Notes: generated from the letters alone by a model not told the origin. A stretch of DNA of 64,000 bases from Fluviicola chungangensis (GCF_007558725.1 NZ_VLPL01000003.1:248001-312000); one strand, 5' to 3'. Shown: positions 29,092 to 39,287, numbered from the stretch's first letter. Made by a program: numbers and translations.

Positions 29092-31449
29092 TTAATTGTT
29101 TTTTTTCTTCTTTTTATCCTCCTCATCGTAATAGCCATATCCATAACCGTAGCCATATCCATAACCATATTTTCCTTTGAAGGCTTTTGTACCGTTTAAA
29201 ATAATGTTCAGATGTGTGATTTGGTTCATTTCAAATAATTCGCGCACTCTTCCGGCAAAAATACGCTTGGAATAATGTGCTTTGAAGATATAGATCGGAA
29301 CATCAGCCTTTGCCAGGATCTGTACACCGTCTGTTACCAGGCCGACCGGAGGATTATCAATGATTACTACATCGTATGCTGCTTTCAAAGCATCCAGGAT
29401 CTCAAAGAACGAATCACTTAAAATCAATTCCGAAGGATTGGGAGGAATAGGTCCTGCGCTGATAAAATCGAGGTTTTCAATTTCGGAATGGCGGATACAT
29501 TCTTCCAGTGTGGCTTGTTTGATAATCAGATTGCTGATCCCTTTATCATTGGAAACATTTAGTCCCAAGTGAACTTTTGGTTTCCTTAAATCCAGGTCAA
29601 TCACGATCGTTCTCTTTCCTGAAAGTGCAATAATTCCCGCAAGGTTCAAGGCTACGAAGGTTTTTCCTTCTCCCGAAATAGAGGACGAAATAGCGATGAC
29701 CCGTGCGTTTGCATTGATAAAACTGAGGTTCGTCCGGATGTTGCGCATGGATTCGGCCAAAATGGATTTCGGACTGGTATGGATCATCAACTGGCTGAAT
29801 TCGGAACTCTCTTTCAATTGCGGAATATTTCCCAGGATCGTTACTTTGTCAGGTAATAGGTGTTTCAGGTCTTCAATCGTATTGATCTCATTGAAAGTAA
29901 TGTACTTGAAGAACAGGAAGGCAAATCCAAAAGTGAATCCTACAAAAACAAAACCTGCATAAACCAGTTTGCGATTCGGGCTGACCGGAACCGTATTGAA
30001 AGAAGCCTCGTTCAATATCCGGTTGCTGGAAGTGTATCCCGCATTTGAAATCGAATACATGACTTTCTTCTCAGTAAGCAGGGTATAGTACTTTTCATTT
30101 AGGTCCTGCAATGATTTCAACCGGTTGTATTCCATTTTTTTCTGCGGAAGTTTCAGGTATTCACCTTCGATTAACCCGATTTTTCCATTGATTGTACTGA
30201 TTTGTGACCGGATGCGTTCCTGGATAACCTCCACGCTTCTCCTGATGGATTGGACCTTGGACTGGATGCGTGAATTCAGATTTTTTAATTCCGAATTATT
30301 TTCAGAAACATTGGTGAGAAGTTCTTCCTTTCTTTCCAGTAAGGTATTCAGGTCCGTAATTTGTTTGGTCAGGGATAATTCATAGCTTTTCCCCAGCATT
30401 TCCGGAATCAGGCGGTAAATATCCAGGCGATTAGGTTCCAGTTTCAGTTTTGAATGCACCGTTTTCAGTGTAGCCAATTCATTCTCCAGTTCGAAAAGCA
30501 TATCCTGGAATTTATCCATGTTTTCAGTCAGCGAGCCGTTGGTGTTTTCCGGATCTGTCAGACGTGTTTTGCGCTGGAAATCTGTCAGGCTGTCTTTTGA
30601 ATCTTTTAATTCACCCGAAATAGAATCCAACTGCAACTGGATAAAGGAAAGAATGTTATCCGCACTCTTTCGCTTCATTTCCTCATCGTAATTGAAAAAA
30701 GTGGTAGCTACCGATTGAATGATGTCTTTGCACAAATCGGGATTATTTCCGCTGTAGCGAAGTTCAATCGTTTTTGCATTGATATCGATCGGGTTCACTT
30801 CCAGGTTGGTGATCAGCCTGGACGCCAGTGTTTTTTGATTGTTAAAGGTAAAGTAAAGCCGGTTTGCCTCATCGTCCTGCTTGAGAATATTCCAGTTTTC
30901 CACTTTAAAAGCAATGTCAAAATGCCTGGTGTGAATGGTTTTATTTATCTCGGAGGTTTTTGAGTAGGTTTGACCATTTAATACATAAGTAAGTTTCACC
31001 CTGCGATTGTCGGTCGTTTCTACTCCGATCGGTACATCACACAAACTGCTGTCGCGCAGCGCATACGGAAGTACAGTGAAGGTGCTTTGATGGTATTTTT
31101 CCTCTGTTAGTATTTTTCCTTCCGCAAAGATCGAAACATTCATGTTCATTTTTGAAATAGCCATTTCGAACAGCAATTGTGATCGGAGTAATTCTATTTC
31201 AGAGGAAATGTCATCTATCTTATTGATATTGTCGAGTTCCAGTAATTCCTTTGCCTGATCTTTTTCAACCAGCTGAATGACCATGGTAGAATCATAAACA
31301 GGTTTGGTGTATCTCAGGTAAAAAAAAGCGACGCCGAGAAAAAACAGGATTAATAGCAAAACCCACCACCAGTAGCGGCGCAGAACTACATTCACAATGA
31401 TCGGATTGTAATCCTTGTTGATAAATATGGATGAGTTTGAACTATTCAC
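29092..31449 (-). CDS. Wzc-like polysaccharide co-polymerase and tyrosine autokinase (BY-kinase)
   Basis: A 785-residue inner-membrane protein with a GTG start. Two membrane segments (about 31-48 and 493-515) flank a long periplasmic Wzz domain with coiled-coil helices. The cytoplasmic kinase shows Walker A SISGEGKT (about 586-593), Walker A' IVIDLDLRKP and Walker B VVIIDNPPVG. The C-terminus is a strict Gly-Tyr alternation (six GY steps), then DEED, five Lys and two Asn; this is the tyrosine cluster that is autophosphorylated. BY-kinases control chain length and export with the outer-membrane Wza. The export gene lies 1 bp upstream. The CpsB-like phosphatase at 51025 is a likely counterpart. 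Confidence 0.93.
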   Translation of the reverse strand: MNSSNSSIFINKDYNPIIVNVVLRRYWWWVLLLILFFLGVAFFYLRYTKPVYDSTMVIQLVEKDQAKELLELDNINKIDDISSEIELLRSQLLFEMAISKMNMNVSIFAEGKILTEEKYHQSTFTVLPYALRDSSLCDVPIGVETTDNRRVKLTYVLNGQTYSKTSEINKTIHTRHFDIAFKVENWNILKQDDEANRLYFTFNNQKTLASRLITNLEVNPIDINAKTIELRYSGNNPDLCKDIIQSVATTFFNYDEEMKRKSADNILSFIQLQLDSISGELKDSKDSLTDFQRKTRLTDPENTNGSLTENMDKFQDMLFELENELATLKTVHSKLKLEPNRLDIYRLIPEMLGKSYELSLTKQITDLNTLLERKEELLTNVSENNSELKNLNSRIQSKVQSIRRSVEVIQERIRSQISTINGKIGLIEGEYLKLPQKKMEYNRLKSLQDLNEKYYTLLTEKKVMYSISNAGYTSSNRILNEASFNTVPVSPNRKLVYAGFVFVGFTFGFAFLFFKYITFNEINTIEDLKHLLPDKVTILGNIPQLKESSEFSQLMIHTSPKSILAESMRNIRTNLSFINANARVIAISSSISGEGKTFVALNLAGIIALSGKRTIVIDLDLRKPKVHLGLNVSNDKGISNLIIKQATLEECIRHSEIENLDFISAGPIPPNPSELILSDSFFEILDALKAAYDVVIIDNPPVGLVTDGVQILAKADVPIYIFKAHYSKRIFAGRVRELFEMNQITHLNIILNGTKAFKGKYGYGYGYGYGYGYYDEEDKKKKKNN
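29131..29170 (-). repeat. Hexanucleotide (GGNTAY) repeat coding the Gly-Tyr tail
   Basis: About six successive GGNTAY hexamers code the C-terminal Gly-Tyr run of the tyrosine kinase. Third-position variation (TAT/TAC, GGT/GGA/GGC) suggests selection on the protein, although slippage could change the tyrosine count. Confidence 0.7.
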
Positions 31450-31450
31450 G

Positions 31451-32221
31451 CTATTTCAATGTTGAGAGTACGGTAATTATGACCAGGGCACTTGAAACCA
31501 GGGAAACAATCGGCGCCACGATCTTTAGTGATTCCTGTCCGACCTGTTCTTTCGGTTCAATGTAAATGTAATCGTTGGCCTGGATGATCATATCGGCATA
31601 TTGAAGGTTCTCTATTTTCGACAGATCGACCACGTACATGGTGCGCACATTATTGACAACCCGCATAATTTTGACCTTGCTGGCCTTCCCCCGCTCGGCA
31701 ATTCCACCGGCAAGTGCAATAGCCTCCATGAGGGTCGTATTATTGTTTTGCAGGGGGATGACCTTTGCGGTGCTCCCGTTCCCGGGAAATACGATCACGC
31801 GCTGGTTCGTCAGTTTTACCTGGACAAAAGGTTTGTTGTAACCGTTTTTCTGTTCAAATAATTTTGCCAGTGTGTCTTCACATTGTTTGACGGTGAATCC
31901 TGCAACGAGCGTCGATCCGAGGATAGGTAAATCAGCTTTTCCGTCGGGCCTTACCACGTACTCAATTTCTGCCTTTGCAATGGCTTCCTTGTTCATTCCT
32001 GCCATTTCGTTCACAATGCGCTCGCCTTCGTTGGTATACAGCATAAACGTGAATTTATCGTCCCTGGAGATTTGATATTCCGCCGAAGGCTTCAAAGGAA
32101 TACTGTCCCTGACTTCTTTCACTCCTTTGGGAGTTCGGAACATGAGATTACTGTTGATCCCACAGGATTGGAACAGGAATAAACCGGCCAACAAGGAAAA
32201 CAACACTCCTTTATTTTGCAT
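31451..32221 (-). CDS. Wza-like polysaccharide export lipoprotein
   Basis: A 256-residue protein from the ATG at 32221; a TTG six codons upstream would give 29 bp of overlap with the previous gene instead of 11. A lipoprotein signal ends in LFQSC. The Poly_export domain (AEYQISRDDKFTFMLYTNEG, VRPDGKADLPILGSTLVAGFTVKQCEDTLAKLF) and an SLBB-type domain (VIVFPGNGST..., LAGGIAERGKASKVKIMRV) follow. A hydrophobic helix closes the protein (SLVSSALVIITVLSTLK), matching the C-terminal outer-membrane helix of Wza. It forms the export channel together with the tyrosine kinase encoded next. Confidence 0.92.
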   Translation of the reverse strand: MQNKGVLFSLLAGLFLFQSCGINSNLMFRTPKGVKEVRDSIPLKPSAEYQISRDDKFTFMLYTNEGERIVNEMAGMNKEAIAKAEIEYVVRPDGKADLPILGSTLVAGFTVKQCEDTLAKLFEQKNGYNKPFVQVKLTNQRVIVFPGNGSTAKVIPLQNNNTTLMEAIALAGGIAERGKASKVKIMRVVNNVRTMYVVDLSKIENLQYADMIIQANDYIYIEPKEQVGQESLKIVAPIVSLVSSALVIITVLSTLK

Positions 32222-33389
32222 TTTTTCTAGTCTTTTCAATTAGTTCTGCGTAATAATCTTCCATATTTTTCACCAAAGTAGTGTAATGGAATTTATCTCT
32301 TACGAAGTTCCAGCCATTTTGTGACATTTTCGAGCGAATTTCTTTATTTTCGATCAATAATTGTAATTTTTCACCGAATGATTTTGCGTCGTTTTTGGGT
32401 ACGACGAAACCGGTTTCACCTTCTGCCAAAATATCCTTCACGCCTCCCACGTCCGTTGAGATGACAGGAATACCGCTTGCCTGGGCTTCGATTAAACTGA
32501 CTGGTGTTCCTTCATTGTCCGAACTCAAGCAGATGATGTCCATTCCTGCGTTAAAGGTTGCGATATCTATAATCCAGCTGGTTAGTTCAACCTTTACACC
32601 ATATGTATCTTCCAATTCCTTTGCCCGTTGTTCGATGGATGCTTTTTCCTGTCCGTCTCCTACAATGAAATAGCGCGCTTTGATTCCTTTCGCAGCAAGT
32701 AATTGAATAACATCCAGGAATAGGACATGGTTTTTGATCGGAGCTAATCTTCCCACAATTGCCACAGCAATTTCTTCGTCACCGAGATTCCATTTTTGCC
32801 GCGTTTCCATTCTTTTTTCGGGTAAGTTCTCTTGGAATTTACTCAAATCGAAACCCAGTGGAATGACTTTGATTTTATCCGGGCTGCAAATCCCATGAAC
32901 AGCGCTCAGTTCTTCTTTCTGCATGGGACTGATTGCGACGATTCCGGTGGAAATTTTTGCCAATCTGCGTTCAATGACTTTATAGATCCAGGTTTTTGTC
33001 CGGCCAAAATAGGAATGAAAGACGTGACCGTGAAAGGTATGCACGATCACGGGAACGCCACATGCTTTTGCTGCTTTCCTGCCCAGTGCTCCTGCTTTTG
33101 CTGCATGGGTATGTACGATGTCGGGCTGAAACTCCCGGATGATTTGTTTGATTTTTCGATAAGCCTCCCGATCCGAGCGAAAATTGGGAATGCGTTTCAT
33201 CTCGGGAATTAACAAGGGGTTTACCCCATAATTTTCCGGAATGTGCAGGGAATCCGATTCGTCTTTTTCAGGTAAACCGCCAACCAACAAAGTCTCATAG
33301 TCTTCCGAGATGAATTTCGTTAAGAAAGTAGCATTATAGGTTGGGCCACCGATATTGAATCGATTGATGATTCGCAGCACTTTTGGCAT
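32211..33389 (-). CDS. Family 4 (GT-B) glycosyltransferase
   Basis: A 392-residue cytoplasmic glycosyltransferase. The N-terminal half has INRFNIGGPTYNATFL and DIVHTHAAKAGALGR; the C-terminal half has AIVGRLAPIKNH, VGDGQEK and CLSSDNEGTPVSLIEAQASGIPVISTDVGG split over about residues 275-310, where EGTPVSLIEA is the nucleotide-sugar motif (EX7E). Sugar donor and acceptor are unknown. It is the first gene of the minus-strand polysaccharide run and overlaps the export gene by 11 bp. A -7 box lies upstream at 33426-33433. Confidence 0.9.
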   Translation of the reverse strand: MPKVLRIINRFNIGGPTYNATFLTKFISEDYETLLVGGLPEKDESDSLHIPENYGVNPLLIPEMKRIPNFRSDREAYRKIKQIIREFQPDIVHTHAAKAGALGRKAAKACGVPVIVHTFHGHVFHSYFGRTKTWIYKVIERRLAKISTGIVAISPMQKEELSAVHGICSPDKIKVIPLGFDLSKFQENLPEKRMETRQKWNLGDEEIAVAIVGRLAPIKNHVLFLDVIQLLAAKGIKARYFIVGDGQEKASIEQRAKELEDTYGVKVELTSWIIDIATFNAGMDIICLSSDNEGTPVSLIEAQASGIPVISTDVGGVKDILAEGETGFVVPKNDAKSFGEKLQLLIENKEIRSKMSQNGWNFVRDKFHYTTLVKNMEDYYAELIEKTRKNAK

Positions 33390-33425
33390 TATTCCTGAAT
33401 TGTTATTTTTTTATAAGAACTGTTG

Positions 33426-33433
33426 CAAAAGTA
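33426..33433 (-). promoter_or_regulatory. Putative -7 box of the minus-strand polysaccharide operon
   Basis: The minus strand reads TACTTTTG (TAnnTTTG), 37 bp before the glycosyltransferase ATG. The -33 side is T-rich without a clear TTTG. Confidence 0.45.
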
Positions 33434-33563
33434 CGGAAAATCTAACTGAAAAGCGTGTAAAATGTTCACTGGAACCCACTATACGGAAACTTTCCTGATC
33501 GAACTGTTCAAAAGTTTTTAAGTGGCAGAAATTTTGCAAGGAGAGAAAGCAGAACTTTATGGT

Positions 33564-35045
33564 ATGATTCATTTCAAGCTGATGTTACGCGTTTTTTCGA
33601 TCGGATTAATCGTCTTTTTTGCAGGGAATTTCAGTTTTTCTCAGAATTCGATTCAAACAGCAATCGATGCGTTTTCTTCCAATGCCTACTTTGCAAATGC
33701 ATCCGTAAGTTTCATGGCAATGGATTGTGCTACGGGCCAGGTTTTGGCCGCCAAAAATCCTTCGCTGGCCCTTCCGCCGGCTTCTACTACCAAGCTCTTC
33801 ACAACTGCTACGGCATTTCAGTTGCTGGGAAAGAATTATGCCCCTCAAACGCGGATTTACCTGGATGGAGAATTATCTAAAGAAGGAGTGCTCAACGGAA
33901 ATTTATGGATCAGGGGCGGCGGAGATGTGGCGCTTGGAAGCCGTTATTACAATGGTAATGGAAGAGAAGATGAATTCCTTGAAAAATGGGTGGACACGCT
34001 GGTGAAACTCGGGATCAGGAAAATCAATGGGGCCATTGTCGCCGATGCTTCGGAATTCGGTTACGAAGGAGCACCTGACGGCTGGAATTGGGGAGATATG
34101 GGAAATTATTACGGAGCAGGAGCATCCGGACTTCCGATTTATGATAATATGTTGCGTTATCATTTCCAGGTAGGAACTAAAAGCGGGCTAAAAACGAATT
34201 TTCTTGGAACAACTCCGGTTGTGGAAGGATTAAAATATGCCAATTATATTCAAACAGGTGGTTCGGGTGACAATTCGTATATCTACGGAGCTCCGTATTC
34301 TATGGACCGTTTCGGAACGGGAACACTGGGAGCCGGCTTGGGAAGATTTACCGTAAAGGGAAGTTTGCCCGATCCGGAATTGACGTTTTCACAGGAATTT
34401 ACACGCGTAATGAAATCCAGGGGGATTGAGGTGAAAGAACCGGCGCTTTCAGCACGGAATTTAAGCATCCTTTCAGCGACTTCGCGGTACGCAGGCATGA
34501 GATTATTCTTCACCCATAAGGGGAAAACCCTGAATTCCATTGCCTGGTGGACGAATATGAAATCCGTGAATTTATTTGCGGAAGAAGTGCTTTGCTGGAT
34601 AGGGTATGGAACTTCCGGAAACGGATCGATAGACAACAGCATTGCGCGGATGATGAATTATTGGTCTGGCAAAATCAATACGATCGGACTTTACATTACC
34701 GACGGTTCAGGTTTATCGAGAAGTAATGCGATTTCTGCCGGTCATTTTTGTGAAATGCTGAAATACATGTCGACGGCCAAAGAATTTGATGCTTTTTATG
34801 CGACTTTACCGGTTGCGGGAGTTTCCGGAACGCTTTCTTCTGTTTGCAGGAATCAGCCGGGAGAAGGGAAGATCCATGCAAAGAGCGGAACAATGAAACG
34901 GATCAAGGCTTATTCGGGGTATGCAGAAACAAAGTCCGGTAAAAAAGTGTGTTTTTCACTGATCATCAATAACTTCAACTGCTCTTCAGAGTATACGGTG
35001 GAACAAATGGAGAAGGTCTTCAACGCGATGGTTTTGTCGGAATAA
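33564..35045 (+). CDS. dacB: D-alanyl-D-alanine carboxypeptidase/endopeptidase (PBP4 type)
   Basis: A 493-residue protein from the ATG at 33564 (a GTG at 33522 is the alternative). Signal peptide ends near FSFSQ. All three penicillin-binding motifs are present: SxxK as STTK (about residue 74), SxN as SVN (about 333, KSVNLFAEE) and KSG (about 438, HAKSGTMKRIKAYSGYAE). The large insert between the first two motifs is the PBP4 (peptidase S13) hallmark. It trims or cleaves peptidoglycan cross-links in the periplasm. It stands between the two arms of the polysaccharide locus and is probably unrelated to sugar synthesis. Confidence 0.9.
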   Translation: MIHFKLMLRVFSIGLIVFFAGNFSFSQNSIQTAIDAFSSNAYFANASVSFMAMDCATGQVLAAKNPSLALPPASTTKLFTTATAFQLLGKNYAPQTRIYLDGELSKEGVLNGNLWIRGGGDVALGSRYYNGNGREDEFLEKWVDTLVKLGIRKINGAIVADASEFGYEGAPDGWNWGDMGNYYGAGASGLPIYDNMLRYHFQVGTKSGLKTNFLGTTPVVEGLKYANYIQTGGSGDNSYIYGAPYSMDRFGTGTLGAGLGRFTVKGSLPDPELTFSQEFTRVMKSRGIEVKEPALSARNLSILSATSRYAGMRLFFTHKGKTLNSIAWWTNMKSVNLFAEEVLCWIGYGTSGNGSIDNSIARMMNYWSGKINTIGLYITDGSGLSRSNAISAGHFCEMLKYMSTAKEFDAFYATLPVAGVSGTLSSVCRNQPGEGKIHAKSGTMKRIKAYSGYAETKSGKKVCFSLIINNFNCSSEYTVEQMEKVFNAMVLSE

Positions 35046-35081
35046 CACTGGTTTTAATTGTGTTAAAGGAACGATATTCGG

Positions 35082-35154
35082 GTTTCCCTCCTTGAGTAGA
35101 AGGACCCGCACTGCAGGTGATCTTACAAAGGTTAGTGCAGTAAAGGGAGGAAAC
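35082..35154 (+). other. Imperfect stem-loop element after dacB
   Basis: GTTTCC and TCCTT (35082-35093) pair with the AAGGGA-type and GGAAAC segment at 35144-35154, enclosing an inner ACTGCA / TGCAGT pair (35110-35115 with 35136-35141). It has no U tract. It may be the 3' end of the dacB message or an RNA switch, but nothing more can be said. Confidence 0.35.
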
Positions 35155-35164
35155 TTTAATTGCC

Positions 35165-35195
35165 TTTCTTCAATTCACCGCTTTTATTAATTTTG
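35165..35195 (+). promoter_or_regulatory. Putative promoter of the plus-strand sugar-nucleotide operon
   Basis: TAATTTTG at 35188-35195 fully matches TAnnTTTG; TTTC at 35165-35168 lies 19 bp upstream as a weak -33 element. The leader to the start at 35237 is about 35 nt. Confidence 0.5.
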
Positions 35196-35236
35196 TAGGA
35201 ATAGACTATTTTAAGTAATCTCCATAGATTAAACAC

Positions 35237-36370
35237 GTGAAAAAAATACAAATGGTTGACCTGGCTACCCAGTACCAGGCAATAAAATCCGATATAGACT
35301 CAGCAATTCAGGAAGTTTTAGATTCGTCTGTTTTTATTGGCGGACCTGTGGTTCAGCGGTTTCAAAAATCATTGGAAGCGTATTTGAGTGTAAAGCACGT
35401 GATCCCTTGTGCCAACGGCACGGATGCCTTGCAAATCGCAATGATGGCTTTGGGACTGAAACCTGGCGACGAAGTGATTACGCCTTCATTTACTTACATT
35501 GCAACTACGGAAGTTATTGCATTATTGGGTTTAACACCGGTTTTTGTAGATGTTGATCCAAAGACTTTTTGCCTGGATCCGTCAAAGATCGAAGCGGCGG
35601 TTACACCGAAAACAAAAGCAATCGTCCCGGTTCATTTATACGGTCAAGCTTCTGATATGGATGCCATTATGGAGATTGCCCGGAAGCATCGTTTATTCGT
35701 GATCGAAGACAATGCCCAGGGAATCGGATCCGATTATTATTCAAAAGACGGGGAAACAAGAAAGCTCGGAACGATCGGAGATATTGGATGTACCAGCTTT
35801 TTCCCTTCAAAAAATCTGGGTTGTTACGGAGATGGCGGGGCTATTTTCACAAATAATGATGCATTGGCAGAACAGTTGAGAATGGTCGCTAATCACGGTC
35901 AGAAAGTAAAATACCGGCACGATGTAGTAGGTTGTAACTCCAGGCTGGATGCCATTCAAGCGGCAATCTTAAATGTAAAACTTCCCAAACTGGACGAATA
36001 TGTTGCTGCCCGAATCAAGGTGGCTGATTTTTATGACCGTGTTTTGGGCGCATCAGATAAAATTGAAACGCCTTACAGAGATGGGAAATCCAAACATGTT
36101 TTTCATCAGTATACCGTTCAATTGAAAGGTGTTGACAGAGATGCGCTGCAAGCGTACTTGGCTTCAAAGGAAATTCCTTCGATGATCTATTATCCTGCTC
36201 CGGCGCATAAACAAGGGATGTTTAAATCTTTCAATCTGGGCGATTTGGACCTTCCGGTAACAGAAGAATTAACGAAACATGTAATCTCTTTTCCTATTCA
36301 TACAGAAATGACAGAAGAACAGCAGGCATTTATTTGTTCTGAAATTCTTCATTTCGTAAACGCTAACTGA
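35237..36370 (+). CDS. DegT/DnrJ/EryC1 (WbpE-like) sugar-nucleotide aminotransferase
   Basis: A 377-residue PLP enzyme with a GTG start (an ATG 15 bp downstream would also serve). Motifs: FIGGPVVQRFQKSLEAYL, CANGTDALQIAMMALG, TPSFTYIATTEVI, VHLYGQ, VIEDNAQGIG and SFFPSKNLGCYGDGGA, where the lysine binds PLP. Closest recalled family is WbpE, which aminates C3 of UDP-2-acetamido-3-keto-glucuronate. WbpD-, WbpB- and WbpA-like genes lie downstream at 38700-41796, which supports this over a plain 4-aminotransferase. Confidence 0.85.
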   Translation: MKKIQMVDLATQYQAIKSDIDSAIQEVLDSSVFIGGPVVQRFQKSLEAYLSVKHVIPCANGTDALQIAMMALGLKPGDEVITPSFTYIATTEVIALLGLTPVFVDVDPKTFCLDPSKIEAAVTPKTKAIVPVHLYGQASDMDAIMEIARKHRLFVIEDNAQGIGSDYYSKDGETRKLGTIGDIGCTSFFPSKNLGCYGDGGAIFTNNDALAEQLRMVANHGQKVKYRHDVVGCNSRLDAIQAAILNVKLPKLDEYVAARIKVADFYDRVLGASDKIETPYRDGKSKHVFHQYTVQLKGVDRDALQAYLASKEIPSMIYYPAPAHKQGMFKSFNLGDLDLPVTEELTKHVISFPIHTEMTEEQQAFICSEILHFVNAN

Positions 36371-36372
36371 TC

Positions 36373-37689
36373 ATGAAGAAAATTGCTGTAGTTGGAACCG
36401 GCTATGTAGGTTTGGTAACCGGGACCTGTTTTGCCGAAACAGGAAACCAGGTTATCTGTGTAGACATCGATAGTAAAAAAGTAGCACGTATGCGCAACGG
36501 GGAGGTCCCGATTTACGAGCCGCACCTGGATGTGCTTTTCGAACGCAATATTAAAGCAAATCGCTTGTCCTTTACCACGGACCTGGAAGCAGGTATCCAA
36601 GATGCTGAGATAATCTTTCTGGCTCTACCGACTCCTCCGGGGGAAGATGGTTCGGCAGATCTGAGATACATCTTAGGTGTAGCAGACGAACTCGGCAAGT
36701 TATTAAAAGATTACAAGGTTATTGTAGATAAAAGCACGGTTCCGGTTGGAACAGCTGAGAAAGTACATGCGGCTATTGCAAAACACGCGACCGTTGATTT
36801 TGACGTGGTTTCCAACCCGGAATTCTTAAGAGAAGGGTTTGCGGTAGACGATTTCATGAAACCTGACAGGGTCGTTTTGGGAACCTCTTCGGAGCGGGCG
36901 GAACAAATCATGGAACAATTATACAAACCATTCGTCCGCCAGGGAAATCCGATCATTTTTATGGACGAGAAATCAGCTGAGTTAACGAAATATGCTGCAA
37001 ATGCATTTTTGGCCACCAAGATTACATTCATGAATGAAATAGCCAATTTCTGTGAACTGGTAGGAGCAGATGTAGACAAAGTCCGCATTGGGATCGGGTC
37101 CGATGAGCGCATCGGGAAGCGTTTCCTGTTTCCGGGAATCGGATATGGGGGCTCTTGTTTCCCGAAAGATGTTCAGGCATTGGTCAATTCAGGGCTTGAA
37201 AATAACTATTCGTTCGGGATCATTCAGGCAGTAATGGAAGTAAACGAATCTCAAAAAACGATTCTTTTCCCGAAAATGAAGAATTTTTTCAGGGGAGATC
37301 TTTCGGGCAAGAAAATTGCTCTGTGGGGCTTGGCTTTCAAACCGGATACGGATGACATCCGGGAAGCACCGGCTTTGTATATGATTGATGCTTTAGTTAA
37401 AGCAGGAGCAAACATCACGGCCTATGATCCGGAAGCAATGGAAAACGTGAAAGGAGTTGTTGGTGACAGCATCTCATTTGCAGAGAATGAATACGACGCA
37501 CTGAAGGATGCAGATGCCTTGCTCATTTGCACCGAATGGGGTGTTTTCAGAAACCCGGACTTTGATAAAATGAAGTCTCTGATGAAAGATTCCGTTATCT
37601 TCGACGGAAGAAACCTGTTCGAGATTTCTGAAATGAATAAGAACGGGTTCTATTACAGTTCAATTGGCAGGTCCATAGTATCAAAATAA
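36373..37689 (+). CDS. ugd: UDP-glucose 6-dehydrogenase
   Basis: A 438-residue enzyme with the N-terminal NAD motif [19 protein letters not shown], the [17 protein letters not shown] block, the catalytic cysteine in [12 protein letters not shown] and the C-terminal [20 protein letters not shown]. It oxidises UDP-glucose to UDP-glucuronate. It follows the aminotransferase by 2 bp and precedes the decarboxylase by 1 bp, so UDP-glucuronate is likely fed straight to UDP-xylose. The TuaD/Ugd-type C-site sequence separates it from the WbpA-like enzyme at 40495. Confidence 0.92.
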   Translation: MKKIAVVGTGYVGLVTGTCFAETGNQVICVDIDSKKVARMRNGEVPIYEPHLDVLFERNIKANRLSFTTDLEAGIQDAEIIFLALPTPPGEDGSADLRYILGVADELGKLLKDYKVIVDKSTVPVGTAEKVHAAIAKHATVDFDVVSNPEFLREGFAVDDFMKPDRVVLGTSSERAEQIMEQLYKPFVRQGNPIIFMDEKSAELTKYAANAFLATKITFMNEIANFCELVGADVDKVRIGIGSDERIGKRFLFPGIGYGGSCFPKDVQALVNSGLENNYSFGIIQAVMEVNESQKTILFPKMKNFFRGDLSGKKIALWGLAFKPDTDDIREAPALYMIDALVKAGANITAYDPEAMENVKGVVGDSISFAENEYDALKDADALLICTEWGVFRNPDFDKMKSLMKDSVIFDGRNLFEISEMNKNGFYYSSIGRSIVSK

Positions 37690-37690
37690 T

Positions 37691-38689
37691 ATGAATACAG
37701 GGAGAAAACGCATATTGATTACCGGTGCAGCCGGATTTTTGGGATCGCATTTATGTGATCGCTTTATCAAGGACGATTATCACGTGATCGCGATGGATAA
37801 TCTCATCACAGGACGACTGAAGAACATTGAACATTTGTTCCGGCTGGAGAATTTTGAATTCTACCACCACGACGTCTGCAAGTTCATCCATGTTCCCGGG
37901 AATTTGGATTATATCCTGCATTTTGCTTCACCTGCCAGCCCAATTGATTATTTAAAAATACCGATTCAGACCCTGAAAGTAGGGTCTTTGGGGATTCACA
38001 ATTGTTTGGGATTGGCCAGGGTAAAACATGCGCGCGTATTGATTGCAAGTACATCCGAAATTTATGGCGATCCGACGGTGCATCCGCAAACGGAAGACTA
38101 TTGGGGAAATGTGAATCCGGTAGGACCAAGGGGTGTTTACGACGAAGCGAAGCGTTTCCAGGAAGCCATTACGATGGCCTACCATACCTTTCACGGAGTT
38201 GAAACGCGGATTGTCCGCATATTTAATACTTATGGACCGCGCATGCGGTTGAACGACGGTCGTGTACTTCCCGCATTTATCGGGCAGGCATTGCGTGGTG
38301 AAGACCTGACCGTTTTTGGAGATGGTTCCCAAACGCGTTCGTTTTGTTACGTAGACGATTTAGTGGAAGGAATTGTGCGTTTGCTGCATAGCAACTGTGC
38401 TGATCCGGTGAATATCGGTAACCCGGATGAGATTACCATCAGCCAGTTTGCCGAAGAGATCATCAAATTGACCGGAACTACGCAGAAGGTCATTTACAAA
38501 GATCTTCCTGTAGACGACCCGAAACAACGTCAGCCGGACATTACCAAAGCACGGAAACTGTTGGATTGGGAACCGAAAATTGACCGGGCAGAAGGTTTGA
38601 AACGGACGTATGCGTATTTTAAGAGTTTAACCAAGGAGGAATTGTACCAATCGGATCACATTGATTTTGAGAAGTACATCGTTCGATAA
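37691..38689 (+). CDS. UDP-glucuronate decarboxylase (UDP-xylose synthase)
   Basis: A 332-residue extended [17 protein letters not shown] is the NAD-binding motif; [36 protein letters not shown] and [10 protein letters not shown] (YxxxK) mark the UXS family, as do [17 protein letters not shown] and [15 protein letters not shown]. It turns UDP-glucuronate into UDP-xylose in the cytoplasm, using the product of the dehydrogenase just upstream. This predicts xylose, or a sugar made from it, in the surface polysaccharide. Confidence 0.92.
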   Translation: MNTGRKRILITGAAGFLGSHLCDRFIKDDYHVIAMDNLITGRLKNIEHLFRLENFEFYHHDVCKFIHVPGNLDYILHFASPASPIDYLKIPIQTLKVGSLGIHNCLGLARVKHARVLIASTSEIYGDPTVHPQTEDYWGNVNPVGPRGVYDEAKRFQEAITMAYHTFHGVETRIVRIFNTYGPRMRLNDGRVLPAFIGQALRGEDLTVFGDGSQTRSFCYVDDLVEGIVRLLHSNCADPVNIGNPDEITISQFAEEIIKLTGTTQKVIYKDLPVDDPKQRQPDITKARKLLDWEPKIDRAEGLKRTYAYFKSLTKEELYQSDHIDFEKYIVR

Positions 38690-38699
38690 ATCCAACGAA

Positions 38700-39272
38700 A
38701 TGACAACCTATTTTGCACACGAAACAGCGGTAGTTGATCCCGGCTGTATCATTGGTGAAGGAACCAAGATCTGGCACTTTTCGCATATCATGCCGAATTG
38801 TGTGATCGGAGAACGCTGTAACATCGGTCAAAACGTCGTGGTTTCCCCGGAAGTGATTTTGGGAAACAATGTGAAAATCCAGAACAATGTTTCCATCTAC
38901 ACGGGAGTCATTTGTGAAGACGATGTATTCCTGGGGCCATCGATGGTTTTTACGAATGTCATGAATCCGCGTTCGGCTGTAAACCGGAGAGATCAGTATT
39001 CCCGGACGGTTGTACGGAAAGGTGCTTCCATCGGGGCAAATGCAACGATCGTTTGCGGAAATGATATCGGGGAATATGCCTTTATCGGTGCCGGATCCGT
39101 TGTAACGAAAGAAGTTCCGGCGTATGCCCTGGTTGTAGGGAATCCTGCGCGACAGATCGGATGGATGAGTGCTTTTGGTCACCGCTTGACTTTCGATGAA
39201 AACGGTTTTGCGGTTTGTCCGGAAAGCAATGAGCGCTACCAGTTGACGGATAACCGCGTGAAGGCAATTTGA
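38700..39272 (+). CDS. WbpD-like left-handed-beta-helix N-acetyltransferase
   Basis: A 190-residue protein from the ATG at 38700, 10 bp after the decarboxylase. It is built of hexapeptide repeats ([44 protein letters not shown]), forming the left-handed beta helix of LpxA-like acetyltransferases; [13 protein letters not shown] and [26 protein letters not shown] close it. WbpD acetylates the 3-amino group of UDP-GlcNAc(3NH2)A. The C-terminal segment ([12 protein letters not shown]) is a common extension in this family. A 36-bp palindrome follows the gene. Confidence 0.88.
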   Translation: MTTYFAHETAVVDPGCIIGEGTKIWHFSHIMPNCVIGERCNIGQNVVVSPEVILGNNVKIQNNVSIYTGVICEDDVFLGPSMVFTNVMNPRSAVNRRDQYSRTVVRKGASIGANATIVCGNDIGEYAFIGAGSVVTKEVPAYALVVGNPARQIGWMSAFGHRLTFDENGFAVCPESNERYQLTDNRVKAI

Positions 39273-39287
39273 TTATAAATACACCAG

